Assembly: GCF_009728735.1 (NCBI RefSeq)
Contig: NZ_CP024636.1
Location: 2,667,856-2,688,558 of the forward strand
Source of the DNA: Pantoea phytobeneficialis
GTDB lineage: Bacteria > Pseudomonadota > Gammaproteobacteria > Enterobacterales > Enterobacteriaceae
Length of the DNA stretch: 20,703 bases
Reading direction: 5' to 3'
In this document: in pieces, positions 15,494-20,703 of the stretch
How the letters are laid out: every line of letters begins with the position of its first letter
Numbering within the stretch: position 1 is the stretch's first letter
Translations under genes and position numbers: made by a program
Notes under the pieces: model-generated
What the model was told of the DNA's origin: nothing
Databases searched by the model: none
The model's input: the letters and a program-made list of their open reading frames with translations, nothing else

Positions 15494-15819
15494 TCAAACT
15501 TTGTGCCCTGGCGATCAGTTATGCGACCTTGCTCAACTAATGCTTGTTCAATGGTCTGTTGCAGCATACGAATACGTTGTTCCATATTGGCTGCGTAGTC
15601 GCGCGTCTTACCTTTCTCTTGTGCCAATTCGTGGCAGATGTTTAACGCGGCGATGAACACCAGTTGCTCTGTATTTGTGACTCTAGTGCGAACTTTTAAA
15701 TCTTGCAACCGTTGATTGAGGTCCTCAGCTGCCGCATTCAGCGCATCTTGCTGTTCAGGCGGACAATTCACTCTCAACGAACGACCAAAAATCTGAATAT
15801 CTACCGGTTGTGCAGACAT
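15490..15819 (-). CDS. zapA: Cell division protein ZapA
   Basis: ZapA is a small cytosolic protein that binds FtsZ and bundles protofilaments in the Z ring, and it recruits ZapB. The 109 residues equal E. coli ZapA. The N-terminal half ([20 protein letters not shown], then [18 protein letters not shown]) forms the globular domain. The C-terminal half (about 70-100, [20 protein letters not shown]) is the coiled coil used for dimers and tetramers. The start at 15819 is set by the family N-terminus and an AGGAAGG ribosome-binding site. An open frame from 15984 would add 55 unrelated residues across the promoter and is not used. The gene is divergent from ygfB. Its 3' end holds the ssrS promoter. 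Confidence 0.97.
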   Translation of the reverse strand: MSAQPVDIQIFGRSLRVNCPPEQQDALNAAAEDLNQRLQDLKVRTRVTNTEQLVFIAALNICHELAQEKGKTRDYAANMEQRIRMLQQTIEQALVEQGRITDRQGTKFE

Positions 15820-15885
15820 GCCACCTTCCTGACTGATTACTTCGCCCGCATCTCCCTTAGCAGTCAATGGCTTGGGAGGAGCGCA

Positions 15886-15914
15886 ACTATATAGACCTGG
15901 GTGAGAAGTTACAA
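15886..15914 (-). promoter_or_regulatory. Sigma-70 promoter candidate for zapA
   Basis: On the minus strand TTGTAA (15909-15914), a 17-bp spacer and TATAGT (15886-15891) match 4-5 of 6 bases at each element with ideal spacing. The predicted leader of zapA is about 60 nt. Confidence 0.6.
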
Positions 15915-15989
15915 CCCCTTTTCTGGAAACCCTGAGGCACCTGGTGGTAGCATAACACGAACTTATTCTGCCAACGACGACCAAAGCTT

Positions 15990-16571
15990 ATGTCTTTACA
16001 GAACGCAACGCCCACTTACAACGCGCTGGCAGCGGCGCTTTCCCAGCAGGGCGTGGGAATGACACCCGCCGAAATGCACGGCCTGATTTGCGGCATCCTG
16101 TGCGGCGGTAACCAGGATAACAGTTGGAAGACGCTGGTGCACGACCTCACCAACGAAGGCATGGCCTTTTCACAAAGCCTGTCGCAGCCGTTGCAGGCGC
16201 TCCATGAAAGCCTGACCAACACTCTGGATGAAGAGGGTTTCCTGTTTCAACTGATGTTGCCTGACGACGATGACATCACGGTATTTGACCGTGCCGATGC
16301 GCTGGCGGGATGGGTCAACCATTTCCTGCTGGGACTGGGTGTGACTCAGCCGAAACTGGACAAGGTCACCGGCGAAACCGGAGAAGCGATTGATGACCTG
16401 CGCACCATCGCTCAACTGGGCTACGACGAAGATGAAGATCAGGAAGAGCTTGAGCAATCACTCGAAGAGGTGATTGAGTATGTGCGCGTTGCCGCGCTGC
16501 TGTGTCACGACACCTTCACCCAGCCGCGACCGCCGACAGCACCTGAAGTACAGAAGCCCACGCTACACTAA
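15990..16571 (+). CDS. ygfB: UPF0149 family protein YgfB
   Basis: The 193 residues align end to end with E. coli YgfB (192), a UPF0149/YecA-like protein. The most conserved part is [20 protein letters not shown] followed by [20 protein letters not shown], then the acidic [20 protein letters not shown]. No signal peptide, membrane segment or zinc motif is seen, so it should be a soluble alpha-helical protein. In Pseudomonas aeruginosa a YgfB homologue affects beta-lactamase regulation, but its role here is not known. The gene heads the ygfB-pepP-ubiH-ubiI run. The ribosome-binding site before ATG 15990 is weak. A terminator-like hairpin lies between it and pepP. Confidence 0.92.
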   Translation: MSLQNATPTYNALAAALSQQGVGMTPAEMHGLICGILCGGNQDNSWKTLVHDLTNEGMAFSQSLSQPLQALHESLTNTLDEEGFLFQLMLPDDDDITVFDRADALAGWVNHFLLGLGVTQPKLDKVTGETGEAIDDLRTIAQLGYDEDEDQEELEQSLEEVIEYVRVAALLCHDTFTQPRPPTAPEVQKPTLH

Positions 16572-16582
16572 GCGCGTCATTC

Positions 16583-16605
16583 CGGGTACTGCCGTGCCCG
16601 CTTTT
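16583..16605 (+). terminator. Possible attenuator between ygfB and pepP
   Basis: A 7-bp stem with one G-U pair (CGGGTAC 16583-16589, GTGCCCG 16594-16600) and a TGCC loop is followed by CTTTTC. It starts 11 bases after the ygfB stop and ends ahead of the pepP ribosome-binding site. The short T run suggests partial termination at most. Confidence 0.4.
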
Positions 16606-16622
16606 CAACAGGGAGTGCAAAC

Positions 16623-17945
16623 ATGATTACACTGGAAACTTTCCAGCAACGTCGTCAGGCGCTGATTGCCCGTATGGCGCCCGGTAGTGCCGCATTGATT
16701 TTTGCTGCGCCGGAAGTGACGCGCAGTAACGACAGCGAGTATCCCTTCCGTCAGAACAGCGATTTCTGGTATTTCACCGGTTTTAACGAGCCGCAGGCGT
16801 TGCTGGTGTTGATTAAAAGCGACGAGACGCACAACCACAGCGTGTTGTTCAACCGCGTGCGTGATCTGACCGCCGAAATCTGGTTTGGCCGTCGTCTGGG
16901 CCAGGATGCGGCACCGGCGAAACTCGGCGTGGACCGGGCATTGCCGTGGGACGATATTGGCGAACAACTGCATCAACTGTTAAACGGTCTGGATGTGGTG
17001 TATCACGCCCAGGGGTTGTATGCCGAAGCCGACAAACTGGTGTTCAGTGCGCTGGAAAAACTGCGTCGTGGCTTCCGTCAGAACCTGAGCGCGCCAGATA
17101 CCCTCACCGACTGGCGTCCGTGGGTGCATGATATGCGCCTGTTCAAAGGACCCGAAGAGATCGCCATCCTGCGTCGTGCCGGGGAAATCAGCGCGCTGGC
17201 CCATACCCGCGCCATGCAGGTCTGTCGTCCGGGGATGTTTGAATATCAGCTTGAAGGTGAAATCCAGCATGAGTTCAATCGTCACGGCGCACGTTTTCCC
17301 TCCTACAACACCATTGTCGGAGCGGGTGAAAACGGCTGCATCCTGCACTACACCGAAAATGAGTGCGAGATGCGCGATGGTGATTTGGTACTGATTGACG
17401 CAGGTTGCGAATTCCAGGGCTACGCGGGCGATATCACGCGAACCTTCCCGGTTAACGGCAAGTTCACCGCCCCTCAGCGTGCCATTTACGACATCGTGCT
17501 GGCGTCACTGTACAAAGCGCTGGAACTCTTCCGTCCGGGCGTGAGCATCCATGACGTGAACGAAGAAGTGGTGCGTATCATGGTCACCGGCCTGGTGGAA
17601 CTGGGGGTGATGGAAGGCGAAGTGGATGCCCTGCTGGCCGAGCAGGCCCATCGTGAATTTTTTATGCACGGTTTGAGCCATTGGCTGGGGCTGGATGTAC
17701 ATGATGTCGGTCACTACGGCACACCAAGCCGCGACCGCATCCTCGAACCCGGCATGGTTCTGACCATTGAGCCTGGTCTGTATATCGCACCAGACGCCAG
17801 GGTGCCTCCGCAATATCGCGGAATCGGTATTCGTATCGAAGATGACATCGTCATCACCGAAGACGGCAACGAGAATCTGACCGACAGCGTAGTGAAGGAT
17901 GCTGATGCGATTGAAGCCTTAATGGCGGCGGCACGACAGGCATGA
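16623..17945 (+). CDS. pepP: Xaa-Pro aminopeptidase P
   Basis: PepP removes N-terminal residues that precede proline and works in the cytosol as a two-manganese enzyme. The 440 residues compare with 441 in E. coli. The creatinase-like N-terminal domain ends near 170. The catalytic pita-bread domain carries the five metal ligands: Asp259 and Asp270 (LIDAG...GDITRTF), His353 (GLSHWLGLDVHD), Glu383 (TIEPG) and Glu406 (IRIEDDIVI). The N-terminus (MITLETFQQRRQAL) differs from E. coli but aligns from QRRQAL onward. The start has GGGAG ten bases upstream. The stop TGA overlaps the ubiH ATG as ATGA, which suggests translational coupling. Confidence 0.97.
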   Translation: MITLETFQQRRQALIARMAPGSAALIFAAPEVTRSNDSEYPFRQNSDFWYFTGFNEPQALLVLIKSDETHNHSVLFNRVRDLTAEIWFGRRLGQDAAPAKLGVDRALPWDDIGEQLHQLLNGLDVVYHAQGLYAEADKLVFSALEKLRRGFRQNLSAPDTLTDWRPWVHDMRLFKGPEEIAILRRAGEISALAHTRAMQVCRPGMFEYQLEGEIQHEFNRHGARFPSYNTIVGAGENGCILHYTENECEMRDGDLVLIDAGCEFQGYAGDITRTFPVNGKFTAPQRAIYDIVLASLYKALELFRPGVSIHDVNEEVVRIMVTGLVELGVMEGEVDALLAEQAHREFFMHGLSHWLGLDVHDVGHYGTPSRDRILEPGMVLTIEPGLYIAPDARVPPQYRGIGIRIEDDIVITEDGNENLTDSVVKDADAIEALMAAARQA

Positions 17946-19120
17946 GCATTCTGATTGCAGGCGGCGGCATGACCGGTGCCACTCTGGCACTGGCGTTATC
18001 CCATCTCACTCAGGGAAAACTGCCGGTAACGCTGATAGAGCGCAGTGAGCCGGACAGCCGTGCGCATCCGGGGTATGACGGCCGTGCCATCGCGCTGGCA
18101 GCCGGCACTTGCCAGCAACTGGCGGAGATCGATCTGTGGCGTTCATTGCAGGATTGCGGCACGCCAATCACCCAGGTGCACGTTTCTGACCGTGGCCACA
18201 CTGGGTTTGTCTCGATGCAGGCGGCGGATTATCAGCTCCCGGCGTTGGGGCAGGTGGTGGAGTTGTTCGATGTTGGACAACGGCTGTTCCAGCGTCTGAA
18301 ACAGGCGCCGGGTGTAACGTTACGTTGCCCGGCGCAGGTCACAGCGGTGTCACGCAGCGCTGATAACGTGCAGGTCACGCTCGATAGCGGCGAGCAACTG
18401 GACGGTGCTTTGTTGGTGGCGGCTGACGGTTCGCGTTCACCGCTGGCTGCCTCCTGCGGCATTAACTGGCAGCGTGAGGATTATCAGCAATTGGCGGTGA
18501 TTGCCAATGTCACCACGCAGTTGCCACATCAGGGGCGCGCCTTTGAGCGTTTTACCGAACATGGCCCACTGGCGCTGTTACCGATGTCGGGCAATCGCAT
18601 GTCACTGGTATGGTGTCATCCGCTGGATGACCGAGAAGCCCTGATGCAGTGGGATGACGCGACTTTCCTGCGTGAGTTGCAACAGGCCTTTGGCTGGCGT
18701 CTCGGGCGCTTCACCCATACCGGTCAGCGCGAAATCTACCCGCTGGCGTTGCAAACGGCTGAACGCCAGGTGGCGCATCGTCTGGCGCTGGTTGGCAATG
18801 CGGCGCAAACGCTGCATCCCATTGCCGGGCAGGGCTTTAACCTCGGCCTGCGTGATGTGATGTCGCTGGCGGAAAATCTCGCCAGCGCCTGGCGCCAGCG
18901 TCAGGACCCTGGCAGTTATGCGGTGCTGCATCATTTTGCCGCACGACGCCAACCGGACCGTGCCGCCACCATTGGCGTCACCGATGGTCTGGTGCGGTTG
19001 TTCGCCAACCGTTATGCTCCGCTAGTGGCAGGACGAAATTTTGGGCTGGTGGCGATGGACCACCTGCCGTGGCTGCGAAACCCCCTTGCCGCGCGTACGC
19101 TCGGCTGGGTAAAACGTTAA
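17942..19120 (+). CDS. ubiH: 2-octaprenyl-6-methoxyphenol hydroxylase UbiH
   Basis: UbiH is an FAD-dependent aromatic hydroxylase of ubiquinone synthesis that adds the C1 hydroxyl group; it belongs to the soluble Ubi complex. The 392 residues equal the E. coli protein. The FAD-binding GGGMTG lies at 7-12, DGRAIALAAGTCQQL follows near 46-60, and ADGSR, which contacts FAD and NAD(P)H in this family, lies near 160. The second FAD motif is GNAAQTLHPIAGQGFNLG from 285, with GN in place of the usual GD, as in other enterobacterial UbiH proteins. The gene overlaps pepP by four bases and is followed 20 bp later by ubiI, so the three form an operon. Confidence 0.96.
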   Translation: MSILIAGGGMTGATLALALSHLTQGKLPVTLIERSEPDSRAHPGYDGRAIALAAGTCQQLAEIDLWRSLQDCGTPITQVHVSDRGHTGFVSMQAADYQLPALGQVVELFDVGQRLFQRLKQAPGVTLRCPAQVTAVSRSADNVQVTLDSGEQLDGALLVAADGSRSPLAASCGINWQREDYQQLAVIANVTTQLPHQGRAFERFTEHGPLALLPMSGNRMSLVWCHPLDDREALMQWDDATFLRELQQAFGWRLGRFTHTGQREIYPLALQTAERQVAHRLALVGNAAQTLHPIAGQGFNLGLRDVMSLAENLASAWRQRQDPGSYAVLHHFAARRQPDRAATIGVTDGLVRLFANRYAPLVAGRNFGLVAMDHLPWLRNPLAARTLGWVKR

Positions 19121-19140
19121 GCATGAATTAAGGGGCAGCA

Positions 19141-20343
19141 ATGCAAACTTTTGATGTGGCTATCGCTGGTGGTGGCATGGTCGGACTGGCCGTCGCCTGT
19201 GGGCTGCAAGGCAGCGGATTACGCGTCGCGGTGCTGGAGAAGGCCGCAGAACCGCAGTTTGATCCGGCAGCTGCGCCATCCGTTCGCGTCTCGGCAATCA
19301 ATGCCGCCAGCGAACGCCTGCTGCAAAAACTGGATGTCTGGTCAACGATTCTGGCTCTGCGCGCCAGCGCGTATCACGGCATGGAAGTGTGGGATCAGGA
19401 CAGCTTTGGCAGCATCAGTTTCGATGATGAGCAGCAGGGCCTCGCACATCTCGGCCATATTATTGAAAATCCGGTGATTCACAGCGCGCTGTGGCAACGT
19501 GCCAGCCAGTGCAGCGATATCACCTTGCTGGCTCCGGCGCAGTTGCAGCAGGTGGCGTTTGGCGACAACGAAGCCTTTATCACGCTCCAGGACGGCAGCA
19601 TGATGAGCGCGCGTTTATTGATTGCCGCTGACGGTGCCAACTCGTGGTTGCGTGATAAGGCCGATATTCCTATCACTTTCTGGGATTATGATCATCACGC
19701 GCTGGTGGCAAATATCCGCACCGATCTGCCGCATGATGCGGTGGCGCGCCAGGTGTTCCACGGCGACGGCATTCTGGCATTTTTGCCGATGCAGGACCCG
19801 CATCTCAGCTCCATTGTCTGGTCGTTGTCGCCGCAGGAAGCCAGCCGTTTGCAGGCGATGCCCGAAGCGCTGTTTAATCAACAGCTTTCCGTCGCGTTCG
19901 ATATGCGCCTGGGTCTGTGCCAGGTCGAGAGCGAACGTAAAACCTTCCCGCTGATGGCGCGCTATGCACGTAACTTTGCTGCGCACCGACTGGCGCTGGT
20001 CGGCGATGCCGCGCACACCATCCACCCATTGGCAGGCCAGGGTGTCAATCTCGGCTTTATGGATGCGGCGGAGTTGATCGGTGAAATCCGCCGCCTGCAC
20101 AGTCAGGGCAAGGATATTGGTCAGCATCTCTATCTGCGCCGTTATGAACGCAGTCGCAAGCACAGTGCTGCGTTAATGCTGGCGGGTATGCAGGGCTTCC
20201 GTGAATTATTTGCGGGCAGCAATCCGGCCAAGAAATTGCTGCGTGATGTCGGGTTGAAACTGGCCGATACCTTGCCAGGCATCAAACCGATGATGCTCAA
20301 GCAGGCCATGGGGCTGAATGATATCCCCGCCTGGCTGCGCTAA
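19141..20343 (+). CDS. ubiI: 2-octaprenylphenol hydroxylase UbiI (VisC)
   Basis: UbiI performs the C5 hydroxylation of the ubiquinone ring with FAD and oxygen. It is a paralogue of UbiH and part of the Ubi complex. The 400 residues equal E. coli UbiI. The dinucleotide motif GGGMVG lies at 10-15, RVSAINAASERLL near 50, GADGAN-type sequence (AADGANSWLRDKADIP) near 160, and GDAAHTIHPLAGQGVNLGF from 288. The C-terminal part (YLRRYERSRKHSAALMLAGM, then LADTLPGIKP and MGLNDIPAWLR) is strongly conserved. GGGGCAG before the ATG is its ribosome-binding site. In E. coli gcvTHP comes next. Here a REP doublet and an insertion sequence follow within 80 bp. Confidence 0.96.
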   Translation: MQTFDVAIAGGGMVGLAVACGLQGSGLRVAVLEKAAEPQFDPAAAPSVRVSAINAASERLLQKLDVWSTILALRASAYHGMEVWDQDSFGSISFDDEQQGLAHLGHIIENPVIHSALWQRASQCSDITLLAPAQLQQVAFGDNEAFITLQDGSMMSARLLIAADGANSWLRDKADIPITFWDYDHHALVANIRTDLPHDAVARQVFHGDGILAFLPMQDPHLSSIVWSLSPQEASRLQAMPEALFNQQLSVAFDMRLGLCQVESERKTFPLMARYARNFAAHRLALVGDAAHTIHPLAGQGVNLGFMDAAELIGEIRRLHSQGKDIGQHLYLRRYERSRKHSAALMLAGMQGFRELFAGSNPAKKLLRDVGLKLADTLPGIKPMMLKQAMGLNDIPAWLR

Positions 20344-20355
20344 TCTCCCCTTCCT

Positions 20356-20420
20356 GTAGCGGCGCGATTTATCGCGCGAATCCGTTCGCGATGCCGGTAA
20401 AACCCGCGCGATAAATCGCG
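20356..20420. repeat. REPIN/BIME-like inverted REP pair, copy 5, interrupted by the IS
   Basis: The left arm (20356-20377) is the perfect 22-nt REP. After a 28-nt interior the right arm begins at 20406 but stops after 15 bases at 20420; its last seven bases (CCGCTAC) are missing and IS sequence starts at 20421. The interior, read on the minus strand, matches the interior of copy 1 at about 22 of 28 positions. This copy is therefore inserted in the opposite orientation to copies 1 and 2. Confidence 0.83.
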
Positions 20421-20703
20421 TAATGCTTGTCAGTTAAGCCTCAGTCATGCCGGAACGCATAGCGTTTCGGCCTCTTTTTTACCGCCCGTGGATAATGCCT
20501 CTGCCTTCGCTTCGGAAGCACGAAGCTTCCTGCCATCTCCATTATTTCATTTATTATTCGCGGGATTTTTCCCGGTGCTACGGCGGGCAGGATGCTTAGC
20601 TGGCCCGTCAGATAAAGCGCGGCCTGCTTAAAGCCCATCTGATAAGGTTCCACATTCTTCAGGCTGTAAGCCATCTGCGCCATCATAAAGCGCAGGAGAT
20701 TGT
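20421..20703 (-). mobile_element. IS4-family insertion sequence, transposase-3' end only
   Basis: The element starts with TAATGCTTGTCAGTTAAG at 20421-20438. This agrees at 15 of 18 positions with the IS4 terminal inverted repeat as remembered (TAATGCCGATCAGTTAAG). Three bases further in lies the stop of a transposase gene that reads toward this end, so this is the end by the transposase C-terminus. The rest lies beyond the window. Whether the element is intact cannot be seen. Confidence 0.83.
20441..20703 (-). CDS. IS4-family transposase (InsG-like), C-terminal part
   Basis: The minus-strand frame is open from the window edge to TGA at 20443-20441, giving about 86 C-terminal residues. The first codons read NLLRFMMAQMAYSLKNVEPY and align with the YNLVRYQMIKMAEHLKG region of E. 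coli IS4 InsG. The end LPKRRQRHYPRAVKKRPKRY aligns with InsG LPTRRERAFPRVVKERPWKY. The middle (APGKIPRIINEIMEMAG) matches as well. The catalytic DDE residues and the YREK motif lie upstream, outside the window, so activity cannot be judged. Nothing in the visible part is frameshifted. An ATG at 20686 is internal and not the real start. Confidence 0.85.
   Translation of the reverse strand, partial: NLLRFMMAQMAYSLKNVEPYQMGFKQAALYLTGQLSILPAVAPGKIPRIINEIMEMAGSFVLPKRRQRHYPRAVKKRPKRYAFRHD

Noticed and set aside
15820..15984. N-terminal extension of ZapA by 55 residues from 15984
   Set aside because: It runs through the zapA promoter, lacks family similarity, and the 109-residue form is supported by AGGAAGG and the conserved MSAQPVD.

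Overview
This window is a piece of enterobacterial chromosome. Almost every gene can be matched by its protein sequence to a known Escherichia coli counterpart, in nearly the E. coli order: tktA (3' end), epd-pgk-fbaA, mscS, argO, yggE, argP, rpiA, serA, fau, ssrS (6S RNA), zapA, ygfB-pepP-ubiH-ubiI. The proteins diverge clearly from E. coli. Together with the dispersed GTAG-headed palindromes and tktA lying next to epd, this suggests an Erwiniaceae relative such as Pantoea or Erwinia. That assignment is an inference and was not tested by a search.

Region by region. Bases 1-4141 hold central carbon metabolism: the end of transketolase, then a likely epd-pgk-fbaA operon. The operon is headed by a very good Cra operator just downstream of a candidate promoter and closed by a strong intrinsic terminator. 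Bases 4142-5970 hold the mechanosensitive channel MscS and the arginine exporter ArgO. Bases 5949-10277 are an accessory block absent from the E. coli order. It has a large FAD-dependent oxidoreductase (minus), a divergent IclR-family regulator (plus) and an ACS-type MFS transporter (minus). It is packed so tightly that it overlaps argO by 22 bp, and its own convergent genes overlap by 14 bp. Bases 10496-14541 return to the core: YggE, ArgP (the regulator of argO), ribose-5-phosphate isomerase and phosphoglycerate dehydrogenase. Bases 14600-15819, on the minus strand, hold zapA, 6S RNA and fau in the conserved arrangement. Bases 15990-20343 hold ygfB, pepP, ubiH and ubiI, with pepP and ubiH overlapping by ATGA. 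The window ends inside an IS4-family insertion sequence.

The most interesting non-coding signal is a family of REP palindromes. Each arm is a GTAG tetranucleotide followed by a GCGCGAT-TT-ATCGCGC hairpin. Inverted pairs form 72-bp REPIN/BIME-like units with a constant 28-bp interior. There are five copies, all just 3' of plus-strand genes. One has been cut 65 bp into its 72-bp unit by the IS4-family element. The most interesting coding signal is the three-gene accessory block, which looks like an uncharacterised uptake-and-oxidation module for an organic anion, perhaps a sugar acid.
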